A stretch of DNA of 64,000 nt, taken from assembly GCF_910591885.1 (NCBI RefSeq), contig NW_025963558.1, positions 434,001 to 498,000 on the forward strand, read 5' to 3'. The stretch is from Bombus terrestris (Eukaryota > Arthropoda > Insecta > Hymenoptera > Apidae). Shown piece after piece: positions 27,640 to 42,000 of this stretch. A program made the translations under genes and the position numbers. The notes under the pieces are model-generated. The model saw nothing but the letters and a program-made list of their open reading frames with translations. It ran no database searches and had not been told where the DNA came from. Positions within the stretch are counted from its first letter, which is position 1. Every line of letters starts with the position of its first letter.

Positions 27640-29019
27640 TTATGTTACTTTATGACATATGACGTCATGTAGTATTACTTTATGACGTATGACGTCATGT
27701 AGTATTACTTTATGACGTATGACGTCATGTAGTATTACTTTATGACGTATGACGTCATGTAGTATTACTTTATGACGTATGACGTCATGTAGTATTTCGT
27801 TATAACGTATGACGTTATGCAGTATTACGATATAACGTATGACGGTATGCAGTATTACGTTATAACGTATGACGTTATGCAGTATTACGATATAACGTAT
27901 GACGGTATGCAGTATTACGTTATAACGTATGACGTTATGTATTAGTACGATATAACGTATGACGTTATGCAGTATGAGGTTATAGCGTATGACGTCATGC
28001 AGTTTTGCGTTATAACGTATGACGTCATGTAGTATTACGATATAACGTACAACGTTATGCAGTATTAGGTTATAACGTATGACGTTATGGAGTATTACGT
28101 TATTACGTATGACGTCATGTGGTATTACGTTATTACGAATAACGTTATATTGTGTTATTTTATAACGTATGACCATATGTTGTATTACGTTATAACGTAT
28201 AAAGGCATGTAGTATTACGCTGTAACGTACGGCGTCATGTAGAATTACGTTATAACGTATTCCGTCATGTAGTATTACGTTATAACATATGACGTCATGT
28301 AGTATTACGATATAACGTACAACGTTATATAGAATTACGATATAACGCACAACGTTATGTCGTATTACGTTATAACTTATCATGTCATGTAGTATTACGT
28401 TATTACGAATATCGTAATATTGTGTTACTTTATGACGTATGACGTCATGTAATATTGCTTTATGACGTATGACGTCATGTAGTATTTCCTTATAACGTAT
28501 GACGTTATGTAGTATTACGATATAACGTATGACGTTATGCAGTACTACGTCATAACGTATGACGTTATGTAGTGTTACGTTATAACGTATGACGTTATGT
28601 ATTAGTACGATATAACGTATGACGTTATGCAGTATGAGGTTATAACGTATGACGTCATGTAGTTTTGCGTTATAACGTATGACGTCATGTAGTATTAGGT
28701 TATAACGTATGCCGTCATGTAGTATTACGTTATAACATATGACGTCATGTAGTAATACGATATAACGCACAACGTTATGTCGTATTACGTTATAACTTAT
28801 CATGTCATGTAGTATTACGTTATAGCGTATGACGTCATGTACTATTACGTTATTACGAATAACGTTATATTGTATGACTTTATGACGTATGACGTCATGT
28901 AGTATTAGGTTATAACGTATGACGTTATGTATTATTACGATATAACGTATGACGTTAAGCAGTATTAGGTTATAACGTATGACGTCATGTGGTATTACGT
29001 TATTACGAATAACGTTATA
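27640..29019. repeat. HOR segment S (1380 bp)
   Basis: M2 to M1. Same order as 30804-32213 but 30 bp shorter, through one missing monomer in the tgacggtatgcagta series. One substitution makes ttacgtcataacgta near 28545. Confidence 0.88.
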
Positions 29020-29399
29020 TTATGTTACGTCATGTAGTATTACTTTATGACGTATGACGTCATGTAGTATTACTATATGACGTATGACGTCATGTAGTAT
29101 TAGGTTATAAAGTATGACGTTATGTATTATTACGATATAACGTATGACGTTAAGCAGTATTAGGTTATAACGTATGACGTTATGTAGTATTAGGTTATAA
29201 CGTATGACGTTATGTAGTATTACGATATAACGTATGACGTTATGCAGTACTACGTTATAACGTATGACGTTATGTAGTGTTACGTTATAATGTATGACGT
29301 TATGTAGCATTACGGTATTACGAATAACGTTGTATTGTGTTACTTTATAACGTATGACGTTATGTAGTGTTACGTTATAACGTATGACGCCGTGTAGTA
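29020..29399. repeat. HOR segment T, copy 2 (380 bp)
   Basis: Same length and order as 20231-20610, ending at the second M3 hinge. Includes the gcattacggtattacgaa form, not the tttccaaca form seen further right. Confidence 0.9.
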
Positions 29400-29413
29400 T
29401 TACGTTATAAGTA
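29400..29413. repeat. M3 hinge 2: 14-bp B half (1-bp deletion)
   Basis: Same ttacgttataagta half as at 20611, 8789 bp away (293 monomers minus one base), so it was copied with the surrounding segment and not created anew. Confidence 0.92.
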
Positions 29414-30803
29414 TAACATTATGTAGTATCACGTTATAGCGTATGACGTCATGTGGTATTACGTTATTACGAATATCGTAATATTGTATTACTTTATGAC
29501 GTATGACGTCATGTAGTATTACTTTATGACGTATGACGCCATGTAGTATTACTTTATGACGTATGACGTCATGTAGTATTACTTTATGACGTATGACGTC
29601 ATGTAGTATTACTTTATGACGTATGACGTCATGTAGTATTACTTTATGACGTATGACGTCATGTAGTATTTCGTTATAACGTATGACGTTATGCAGTATT
29701 ACGATATAACGTATGACGTTATGCAGTATTAGGTTATAACGTATGGCGTCATGTAGTATTACTTTATGACGTATGACGTCATGTAGTATTACTTTATGAC
29801 GTATGACGTCATGTAGTATTTCGTTATAACGTACAACGTTATATAGAATTACGATATAACGCACAACGTTATGTCGTATTACGTTATAACTTATCATGTC
29901 ATGTAGTATTACGTTATAACGTATGACGTTATGTAGTATTACGTTATTACGAATAACGTTATATTGTGTAACTTTATAACGTATGACCTTATGTTGTATT
30001 ACGTTATAACGTATAAAGACATGTAGTATTACGTTATAACGTATGACGTCATGTGGTATTACGTTATTACGAATATCGTAATATTGTATTACTTTATCAC
30101 GTATGACGTCATGTAGTATTACTATATGACGTATGACGTCATGTAGTATTAGGTTATAACGTATGACGTTATGTATTATTACGATATAACGTATGACGTT
30201 AAGCAGTATTAGGTTATAACGTATGACGTAATGTAGTTTTACGTTACAACGTATGACGTTATGTAGTATTACGTTACTACGAATAACGTTATATTGTGTT
30301 ACTTTATAACGTGTGACCTTTTGTTGTATCACGTTATAACGTATAAAGACATGTAGTATTACGTTGTAACGTATGACGTCATGTAGTATTACTTTATGAC
30401 GTATGACGTCATGTAGTATTATGTTATAACATATGCCGTCATGTAGTATTACGTTATAACATATGACGTCATGTAGTATTACGATATAACGTACAGCGTT
30501 ATATAGAATTACGATATAACGCACAACGTTATGTCGTATTACGTTATACCGTATGACGTTATATTGTGTTACTTTATGACGTATGCCGTCATGTAGTATT
30601 ACGTTATAACATATGACGTCATGTAGTAATACGATATAACGTACAACGTTATATAGAATTACGATATAACGCACAACGTTATGTCGTATTACGTTATAAC
30701 GTATCATGTCATGTAGTATTACGTTATAACGAATGACGTTATGGAGTATTACGTTATAACGTATGACGTCATGTGGTATTACGTTATTACGAATAACGTT
30801 ATA
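29414..30803. repeat. HOR segment c after M3
   Basis: c order entered from the M3 hinge through a gaatatcgtaat monomer. Ends at an M2 hinge. Contains the tggcgtcatg, taaagacatg and tgaccttttgttgta series of 26275-27639, but with the ttataccgtatg version. Confidence 0.85.
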
Positions 30804-32213
30804 TTATGTTACTTTATGACATATGACGTCATGTAGTATTACTTTATGACGTATGACGTCATGTAGTATTACTTTATGACGTATGACGTCATGTAGTATT
30901 ACTTTATGACGTATGACGTCATGTAGTATTACTTTATGACGTATGACGTCATGTAGTATTTCGTTATAACGTATGACGTTATGCAGTATTACGATATAAC
31001 GTATGACGGTATTCAGTATTACGTTATAACGTATGACGTTATGCAGTATTACGATATAACGTATGACGGTATGCAGTATTACGTTATAACGTATGACGTT
31101 ATGCAGTATTACGTTATAACGTATGACGTTATGTATTAGTACGATATAACGTATGACGTTATGCAGTATGAGGTTATAGCGTATGACGTCATGCAGTTTT
31201 GCGTTATAACGTATGACGTCATGTAGTATTACGATATAACGTACAACGTTATGCAGTATTAGGTTATAACGTATGACGTTATGGAGTATTACGTTATTAC
31301 GTATGACGTCATGTGGTATTACGTTATTACGAATAACGTTATATTGTGTTATTTTATAACGTATGACCATATGTTGTATTACGTTATAACGTATAAAGGC
31401 ATGTAGTATTACGCTGTAACGTACGGCGTCATGTAGAATTACGTTATAACGTATTCCGTCATGTAGTATTACGTTATAACATATGACGTCATGTAGTATT
31501 ACGATATAACGTACAACGTTATATAGAATTACGATATAACGCACAACGTTATGTCGTATTACGTTATAACTTATCATGTCATGTAGTATTACGTTATTAC
31601 GAATATCGTAATATTGTGTTACTTTATGACGTATGACGTCATGTAATATTGCTTTATGACGTATGACGTCATGTAGTATTTCCTTATAACGTATGACGTT
31701 ATGTAGTATTACGATATAACGTATGACGTTATGCAGTACTACGTTATAACGTATGACGTTATGTAGTGTTACGTTATAACGTATGACGTTATGTATTAGT
31801 ACGATATAACGTATGACGTTATGAAGTATGAGGTTATAACGTATGACGTCATGTAGTTTTGCGTTATAACGTATGACGTCATGTAGTATTAGGTTATAAC
31901 GTATGCCGTCATGTAGTATTACGTTATAACATATGACGTCATGTAGTAATACGATATAACGCAGAACGTTATGTCGTATTACGTTATAACTTATCATGTC
32001 ATGTAGTATTACGTTATAGCGTATGACGTCATGTACTATTACGTTATTACGAATAACGTTATATTGTATGACTTTATGACGTATGACGTCATGTAGTATT
32101 AGGTTATAACGTATGACGTTATGTATTATTACGATATAACGTATGACGTTAAGCAGTATTAGGTTATAACGTATGACGTCATGTGGTATTACGTTATTAC
32201 GAATAACGTTATA
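30804..32213. repeat. HOR segment S (1410 bp), copy of the 4.9-kb HOR type
   Basis: Same length as 36384-37793, 41319-42728 and 46254-47663, sharing the private gacggtattcagta variant (near 31008). Offset to 46254 is 15,450 bp. Local substitutions include gttatgaagtatgagg near 31819 and gcagaacg near 31961. Confidence 0.9.
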
Positions 32214-33008
32214 TTATGTTACGTCATGTAGTATTACTTTATGACGTATGACGTCATGTAGTATTACTATATGACGTATGACGTCATGTAGTATTAGGTT
32301 ATAAAGTATGACGTTATGTATTATTACGATATAACGTATGACGTTAAGCAGTATTAGGTTATAACGTATGACGTTATGTAGTATTAGGTTATAACGTATG
32401 ACGTTATGTAGTATTACGATATAACGTATGACGTTATGCAGTACTACGTTATAACGTATGACGTTATGTAGTGTTACGTTATAATGTATGACGTTATGTA
32501 GCATTACGGTATTTCCAACAACGTTGTATTGTGTTACTTTATAACGTATGACGTTATGTAGTGTTACGTTATAACGTATGACGCCGTGTAGTATTACGAT
32601 ATAACGTATGACGTTATGCAGTACTACGTTATAACGTATGACGTTATGTAGTGTTACGTTATAACGTATGACGTTATGTATTAGTACGATATAACGTATG
32701 ACGTTATGCAGTATGAGGTTATAACGTATGACGTCATGTAGTTTTGCGTTATAACGTATGACGTCATGTAGTATTAGGTTATAACGTATGCCGACATGTA
32801 GTATTACGTTATAACATATGACGTCATGTAGTAATACGATGTAACGTACAACGTTATATAGAATTACGATATAACGCACAACGTTATGTCGTATTACGTT
32901 ATAACGTATCATGTCATGTGGTATTACGTTATAACGAATGACGTTATGGAGTATTACGTTATAACGTATGACGTCATGTGGTATTAGGTTATTACGAATA
33001 ACGTTATA
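32214..33008. repeat. HOR segment T, long form (795 bp)
   Basis: Corresponds to 47664-48458 (offset 15,450). Contains gcattacggtatttccaaca (32501-32520); the M3 deletion is absent and replaced by ttacgatataacg. Ends at an M2 hinge with tatgctac. Confidence 0.88.
32501..32534. repeat. Diagnostic T-tail variant with tttccaaca
   Basis: The half that reads ttacgaataacgttg at 20525 and 29314 is replaced here by tttccaacaacgttg, a cluster of substitutions with no length change. The same form is near 47965, 55940, 59120, 62330 and 63528. It creates the palindrome CAACGTTG and marks one lineage of T segments. Confidence 0.85.
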
Positions 33009-33488
33009 TTATGCTACTTTATGACATATGACGTCATGTAGTATTACTTTATGACGTATGACGTCATGTAGTATTACTTTATGACGTATGACGTCATGTA
33101 GCATTACTTTATGACGTATGACGTCATGTAGTATTACTTTATGACGTATGACGTCATGTAGTATTACTTTATGACGTATGACGTCATGTAGTATTACTTT
33201 ATGACGTATGACGTCATGTAGTATTACTTTATGACGTATGACGTCATGTAGTATTACTTTATGACGTATGACGTCATGTAGTATTTCGTTATAACGTATG
33301 ACGTTATGCAGTATTACGATATAACGTATGACGTTATGCAGTATTACGTTATAACGTATGACGTTATGCAGTATTACGTTATAACGTATGACGTTATGCA
33401 GTATTACGATATAACGTATGACGTTATGCAGTATTAGGTTATAACGTATGACGTCATGTGGTATTACGTTATTACGAATAACGTTATA
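33009..33488. repeat. HOR segment, homogenised run plus b tail (480 bp)
   Basis: M2 hinge variant (tatgctac), then a run of eight monomers at 33044-33283 with one gtagca change, then a short tgacgttatgcagta series, ending at an M1 hinge. Recurs at 48459-48938. Confidence 0.88.
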
Positions 33489-34943
33489 TTATGTTACGTC
33501 ATGTAGTATTACTTTATGACGTATGACGTCATGTAGTATTACTTTATGACGTATGACGTCATGTAGTATTACTTTATGACGTATGACGTCATGTAGTATT
33601 TCTTTATGACGTATGACGTCATGTAGTATTACTTTATGACGTATGACGTCATGTAGTATTACTTTATGACGTATGACGTCATGTAGTATTACTTTATGAC
33701 GTATGACGTCATGTAGTATTACTTTATGACGTATGACGTCATGTAGTATTTCGTTATAACGTATGACGTTATGTATTAGTACGATATAACGTATGACGTT
33801 ATGCAGTATGAGGTTATAGCGTATGACGTCATGTAGTATTTCCTTATAACGTATGACGTTATGTAGTATTACGATATAACGTATGACGTTATGCAGTACT
33901 ACGTTATAACGTATGACGTTATGTAGTGTTACGTTATAACGTATGACGTTATGTATTAGTACGATATAACGTATGACGTTATGCAGTATGAGGTTATAAC
34001 GTATGACGTCATGTAGTTTTGCGTTATAACGTATGACGTCATGTAGTATTAGGTTATAACGTATGCCGTCATGTAGTATTACGTTATAACATATGACGTC
34101 ATGTAGTAATACGATATAACGCACAACGTTATGTCGTATTACGTTATAACTTATCATGTCATGTAGTATTACGTTATAGCGTATGACGTCATGTAGTATT
34201 ACTTTATGACGTATGACGTCATGTTGTATTTCGTTATAACGTATGACGTTATGCAGTATTACGATATAACGTATGACGGTATGCAGTATTACGTTATAAC
34301 GTATGACGTTATGCAGTATTACGATATAACGTATGACGGTATGCAGTATTACGTTATAACGTATGACGTTATGCAGTATTACGTTATAACGTATGACGTT
34401 ATGTATTAGTACGATATAACGTATGACGTTATGCAGTATGAGGTTATAGCGTATGACGTCATGTAGTTTTGCGTTATAACGTATGACGTCATGTAGTATT
34501 ACTTTATGACGTATGACGTCATGTAGTATTATGCTATAACATATGCCGTCATGTAGTAGTACGTTATAACATATGACGTCATGTAATATTACGATATAAC
34601 GTACAGCGTTATATAGAATTACGATATAACGCACAACGTTATGTCGTATTACGTTATACCGTATGACGTTATATTGTGTTACTTTATGACGTATGACGTC
34701 ATGTAGTATTACTTTATGACGTATGCCGTAATGTAGTATTACGTTATAACATATGACGTCATGTAGTAATACGATATAACGTACAACGTTATATAGAATT
34801 ACGATATATCGCACAACGTTATGTCGTATTACGTTATAACGTATCATGTGATGTAGTATTACGTTATAACGAATGACGTTATGGAGTATTACGTTATAAC
34901 GTATGACGCCATGTGGTATTACGTTATTACGAATAACGTTATA
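33489..34943. repeat. HOR segments X and Y fused by a deletion (1455 bp)
   Basis: About 33489-34190 follows 48939-49640 (offset 15,450). The sequence then joins directly to what is 49911 onward in the other copy, so 255 bp (8.5 monomers, including the M1 hinge at 49794) is missing. Junction lies near 34192-34200. Confidence 0.85.
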
Positions 34944-36383
34944 TTATGTTACTTTATGACATATGACGTCATGTAGTATTACTTTATGACGTATGACGTC
35001 ATGTAGTATTACTTTATGACGTATGACGTCATGTAGTATTATGTTATAACATATGCCGTCATGTAGTATTACGTTAAAACATATGACGTCATGTAGTATT
35101 ACGATATAACGTACAGCGTTATATAGAATTACGATATAACGCACAACGTTATGTCGTATTACGTTATACCGTATGACGTTATATTGTGTTACTTTATGAC
35201 GTATGACGTCATGTAGTATTACTTTATGACGTATGACGTCATGTAGTATTACTTTATGACGTATGACGTCATGTAGTATTATGTTATAACATATGCCGTC
35301 ATGTAGTATTACGTTAAAACATATGACGTCATGTAGTAATACGATATAACGTACAACGTTATATAGAATTACGATATAACGCACAACGTTGTGTCGTATT
35401 ACGTTATAACTTATCATGTCATGTAGTATTACGTTATAGCGTATGACGTCATGTACTATTACGTTATTACGAATTTCGTAATATTGTGTTACTTTATGAC
35501 GTATGACGTCATGTAGTATTACTTTATGACGTAGGACGTCATGTAGTATTACTTTATGACGTATGACGTCATGTAGTATTACTTTATGACGTATGACGTC
35601 ATGTAGTATTACGATATAACGTACAACGTTATATAGAATTACGATATAACGCACAACGTTATGTCGTATTACGTTATAACATATCATGTCATGTAGTATT
35701 ACGTTATAACGTATGACGTTATGTAGTATTACGTTATTACGAATAACGTTATATTGTGTAACTTTATAACGTATGACCTTATGTTGTATTACGTTATAAC
35801 GTATAAAGACATGTAGTATTACGTTATAACGTATGACGTTATGTAGTATTACGTTATTACGAATAACGTTATATTGTGTAACTTTATAACGTATGACCTT
35901 ATGTTGTATCACGTTATAACGTATAAAGACATGTAGTATTACGTTGTAACGTATGACGTCATGTAGTATTACTTTATGACGTATGACGTCATGTAGTATT
36001 ATGTTATAACATATGCCGTCATGTAGTATTACGTTATAACATATGACGTCATGTAGTATTACGATATAACGTACAGCGTTATATAGAATTACGATATAAC
36101 GCACAACGTTATGTCGTATTACGTTATACCGTATGACGTTATATTGTGTTACTTTATGACGTATGCCGTCATGTAGTATTACGTTATAACATATGACGTC
36201 ATGTAGTAATACGATATAACGTACAACGTTACATAGAATTACGATATAACGCACAACGTTATGTCGTATTACGTTATAACGTATCATGTCATGTAGTATT
36301 ACGTTATAACGAATGACGTTATGGAGTATTACGTTATAACGTATGACGTCATGTGGTATTACGTTATTACGAATAACGTTATA
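34944..36383. repeat. HOR segment W (1440 bp)
   Basis: M2 to M2. Same length as 39879-41318 and 44814-46253. It differs from those two by blocks of variants (for example ttaaaacata near 35310, where they have gtcatttagta), which looks like conversion from a neighbouring monomer string. Confidence 0.87.
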
Positions 36384-37793
36384 TTATGTTACTTTATGAC
36401 ATATGACGTCATGTAGTATTACTTTATGACGTATGACGTCATGTAGTATTACTTTATGACGTATGACGTCATGTAGTATTACTTTATGACGTATGACGTC
36501 ATGTAGTATTACTTTATGACGTATGACGTCATGTAGTATTTCGTTATAACGTATGACGTTATGCAGTATTACGATATAACGTATGACGGTATTCAGTATT
36601 ACGTTATAACGTATGACGTTATGCAGTATTACGATATAACGTATGACGGTATGCAGTATTACGTTATAACGTATGACGTTATGCAGTATTACGTTATAAC
36701 GTATGACGTTATGTATTAGTACGATATAACGTATGACGTTATGCAGTATGAGGTTATAGCGTATGACGTCATGCAGTTTTGCGTTATAACGTATGACGTC
36801 ATGTAGTATTACGATATAACGTACAACGTTATGCAGTATTAGGTTATAACGTATGACGTTATGGAGTATTACGTTATTACGTATGACGTCATGTGGTATT
36901 ACGTTATTACGAATAACGTTATATTGTGTTATTTTATAACGTATGACCATATGTTGTATTACGTTATAACGTATAAAGGCATGTAGTATTACGCTGTAAC
37001 GTACGGCGTCATGTAGAATTACGTTATAACGTATTCCGTCATGTAGTATTACGTTATAACATATGACGTCATGTAGTATTACGATATAACGTACAACGTT
37101 ATATAGAATTACGATATAACGCACAACGTTATGTCGTATTACGTTATAACTTATCATGTCATGTAGTATTACGTTATTACGAATATCGTAATATTGTGTT
37201 ACTTTATGACGTATGACGTCATGTAATATTGCTTTATGACGTATGACGTCATGTAGTATTTCCTTATAACGTATGACGTTATGTAGTATTACGATATAAC
37301 GTATGACGTTATGCAGTACTACGTTATAACGTATGACGTTATGTAGTGTTACGTTATAACGTATGACGTTATGTATTAGTACGATATAACGTATGACGTT
37401 ATGCAGTATGAGGTTATAACGTATGACGTCATGTAGTTTTGCGTTATAACGTATGACGTCATGTAGTATTAGGTTATAACGTATGCCGTCATGTAGTATT
37501 ACGTTATAACATATGACGTCATGTAGTAATACGATATAACGCACAACGTTATATCGTATTACGTTATAACTTATCATGTCATGTAGTATTACGTTATAGC
37601 GTATGACGTCATGTACTATTACGTTATTACGAATAACGTTATATTGTATGACTTTATGACGTATGACGTCATGTAGTATTAGGTTATAACGTATGACGTT
37701 ATGTATTATTACGATATAACGTATGACGTTAAGCAGTATTAGGTTATAACGTATGACGTCATGTGGTATTACGTTATTACGAATAACGTTATA
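36384..37793. repeat. HOR segment S (1410 bp)
   Basis: Copy of 41319-42728 at offset 4935. The 397-codon stop-free frame differs at one residue between the two. One local change gives gttatatcgta near 37550. Confidence 0.92.
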
Positions 37794-38168
37794 TTATGTT
37801 ACGTCATGTAGTATTACTTTATGACGTATGACGTCATGTAGTATTACTATATGACGTATGACGTCATGTAGTATTAGGTTATAAAGTATGACGTTATGTG
37901 TTATTACGATATAACGTATGACGTCATGTAGTATTACTTTATGACGTATGACGTCATGTAGTATTTCGTTATAACGTATGACGTTATGCAGTATTACGAT
38001 ATAACGTATGACGTTATGCAGTATTACGTTATAACGTATGACGTTATGCAGTATTACGTTATAACGTATGACGTTATGCAGTATTACGATATAACGTATG
38101 ACGTTATGCAGTATTAGGTTATAACGTATGACGTCATGTGGTATTACGTTATTACGAATAACGTTATA
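37794..38168. repeat. HOR segment T, 375-bp form
   Basis: Two M1 hinges 375 bp apart. Starts like T (ttaggttataaagta, gttatgtgttatt) and then switches to a b tail. The same form lies at 42729-43103. Confidence 0.9.
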
Positions 38169-39053
38169 TTATGTTACGTCATGTAGTATTACTTTATGAC
38201 GTATGACGTCATGTAGTATTACTTTATGACGTATGACGTCATGTAGTATTACTTTATGACGTATGACGTCATGTAGTATTTCTTTATGACGTATGACGTC
38301 ATGTAGTATTACTTTATGACGTATGACGTCATGTAGTATTAGGTTATAAAGTATGACGTTATGTGTTATTACGATATAACGTATGACGTCATGTAGTATT
38401 ACTTTATGACGTATGACGTCATGTAGTATTTCGTTATAACGTATGACGTTATGCAGTATTACGATATAACGTATGACGTTATGCAGTATTACGTTATAAC
38501 GTATGACGTTATGCAGTATTACGTTATAACGTATGACGTTATGCAGTATTACGATATAACGTATGACGTTATGCAGTACTACGTTATAACGTATGACGTT
38601 ATGTAGTGTTACGTTATAACGTATGACGTTATGTATTAGTACGATATAACGTATGACGTTATGCAGTATGAGGTTATAACGTATGACGTCATGTAGTTTT
38701 GCGTTATAACGTATGACGTCATGTAGTATTAGGTTATAACGTATGCCGTCATGTAGTATTACGTTATAACATATGACGTCATGTAGTAATACGATATAAC
38801 GCACAACGTTATGTCGTATTACGTTATAACTTATCATGTCATGTAGTATTACGTTATAGCGTATGACGTCATGTACTATTACGTTATTACGAATAACGTT
38901 ATATTGTATGACTTTATGACGTATGACGTCATGTAGTATTAGGTTATAACGTATGACGTTATGTATTATTACGATATAACGTATGACGTTAAGCAGTATT
39001 AGGTTATAACGTATGACGTCATGTGGTATTACGTTATTACGAATAACGTTATA
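38169..39053. repeat. HOR segment X (885 bp)
   Basis: Repeated at 43104-43988 (offset 4935) with the same translated frame. Contains a second copy of the ttaggttataaagta string near 38339, carried over from segment T. Confidence 0.9.
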
Positions 39054-42000
39054 TTATGTTACGTCATGTAGTATTACTTTATGACGTATGACGTCATGTA
39101 GTATTACTTTATGACGTATGACGTCATGTAGTATTACTTTATGACGTATGACGTCATGTTGTATTTCGTTATAACGTATGACGTTATGCAGTATTACGAT
39201 ATAACGTATGACGGTATGCAGTATTACGTTATAACGTATGACGTTATGCAGTATTACGATATAACGTATGACGGTATGCAGTATTACGTTATAACGTATG
39301 ACGTTATGCAGTATTACGTTATAACGTATGACGTTATGTATTAGTACGATATAACGTATGACGTTATGCAGTATGAGGTTATAGCGTATGACGTCATGTA
39401 GTTTTGCGTTATAACGTATGACGTCATGTAGTATTACTTTATGACGTATGACGTCATGTAGTATTATGCTATAACATATGCCGTCATGTAGTAGTACGTT
39501 ATAACATATGACGTCATGTAATATTACGATATAACGTACAGCGTTATATAGAATTACGATATAACGCACAACGTTATGTCGTATTACGTTATACCGTATG
39601 ACGTTATATTGTGTTACTTTATGACGTATGACGTCATGTAGTATTACTTTATGACGTATGCCGTAATGTAGTATTACGTTATAACATATGACGTCATGTA
39701 GTAATACGATATAACGTACAACGTTATATAGAATTACGATATATCGCACAACGTTATGTCGTATTACGTTATAACGTATCATGTGATGTAGTATTACGTT
39801 ATAACGAATGACGTTATGGAGTATTACGTTATAACGTATGACGCCATGTGGTATTACGTTATTACGAATAACGTTATATTATGTTACTTTATGACATATG
39901 ACGTCATGTAGTATTACTTTATGACGTATGACGTCATGTAGTATTACTTTATGACGTATGACGTCATGTAGTATTATGTTATAACATATGCCGTCATGTA
40001 GTATTACGTTAAAACATATGACGTCATGTAGTATTACGATATAACGTACAGCGTTATATAGAATTACGATATAACGCACAACGTTATGTCGTATTACGTT
40101 ATACCGTATGACGTTATATTGTGTTACTTTATGACGTATGACGTCATGTAGTATTACTTTATGACGTATGACGTCATGTAGTATTACTTTATGACGTATG
40201 ACGTCATGTAGTATTATGTTATAACGTATGACGTCATTTAGTATTACGTTATAACATATGACGTCATGTAGTAATACGATATAACGTACAACGTTATATA
40301 GAATTACGATATAACGCACAACGTTGTGTCGTATTACGTTATAACTTATCATGTCATGTAGTATTACGTTATAGCGTATGACGTCATGTACTATTACGTT
40401 ATTACGAATTTCGTAATATTGTGTTACTTTATGACGTATGACGTCATGTAGTATTACTTTATGACGTAGGACGTCATGTAGTATTACTTTATGACGTATG
40501 ACGTCATGTAGTATTACTTTATGACGTATGACGTCATGTAGTATTACGATATAACGTACAACGTTATATAGAATTACGATATAACGCACAACGTTATGTC
40601 GTATTACGTTATAACATATCATGTCATGTAGTATTACGTTATAACGTATGACGTTATGTAGTATTACGTTATTACGAATAACGTTATATTGTGTAACTTT
40701 ATAACGTATGACCTTATGTTGTATTACGTTATAACGTATAAAGACATGTAGTATTACGTTATAACGTATGACGTTATGTAGTATTACGTTACTACGAATA
40801 ACGTTATATTGTGTTACTTTATAACGTGTGACCTTTTGTTGTATCACGTTATAACGTATAAAGACATGTAGTATTACGTTGTAACGTATGACGTCATGTA
40901 GTATTACTTTATGACGTATGACGTCATGTAGTATTATGTTATAACATATGCCGTCATGTAGTATTACGTTATAACATATGACGTCATGTAGTATTACGAT
41001 ATAACGTACAGCGTTATATAGAATTACGATATAACGCACAACGTTATGTCGTATTACGTTATACCGTATGACGTTATATTGTGTTACTTTATGACGTATG
41101 CCGTCATGTAGTATTACGTTATAACATATGACGTCATCTAGTAATACGATATAACGTACAACGTTACATAGAATTACGATATAACGCACAACGTTATGTC
41201 GTATTACGTTATAACGTATCATGTCATGTAGTATTACGTTATAACGAATGACGTTATGGAGTATTACGTTATAACGTATGACGTCATGTGGTATTACGTT
41301 ATTACGAATAACGTTATATTATGTTACTTTATGACATATGACGTCATGTAGTATTACTTTATGACGTATGACGTCATGTAGTATTACTTTATGACGTATG
41401 ACGTCATGTAGTATTACTTTATGACGTATGACGTCATGTAGTATTACTTTATGACGTATGACGTCATGTAGTATTTCGTTATAACGTATGACGTTATGCA
41501 GTATTACGATATAACGTATGACGGTATTCAGTATTACGTTATAACGTATGACGTTATGCAGTATTACGATATAACGTATGACGGTATGCAGTATTACGTT
41601 ATAACGTATGACGTTATGCAGTATTACGTTATAACGTATGACGTTATGTATTAGTACGATATAACGTATGACGTTATGCAGTATGAGGTTATAGCGTATG
41701 ACGTCATGCAGTTTTGCGTTATAACGTATGACGTCATGTAGTATTACGATATAACGTACAACGTTATGCAGTATTAGGTTATAACGTATGACGTTATGGA
41801 GTATTACGTTATTACGTATGACGTCATGTGGTATTACGTTATTACGAATAACGTTATATTGTGTTATTTTATAACGTATGACCATATGTTGTATTACGTT
41901 ATAACGTATAAAGGCATGTAGTATTACGCTGTAACGTACGGCGTCATGTAGAATTACGTTATAACGTATTCCGTCATGTAGTATTACGTTATAACATATG

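Noticed and set aside
32501..32534. Insertion of foreign DNA at tttccaaca
   Set aside because: The block is the same length as the half it replaces, keeps register, and recurs in the same context five more times; it is a diverged monomer.
34206..34409. Small plus-strand open frames of 62-67 codons (also at 39141, 44076, 49911, 58835, 62044 and 63243)
   Set aside because: They lie only where the tgacggtatgcagta series removes the TAG present in tgtagta A halves. Identical copies follow the HOR, and nothing suggests translation.
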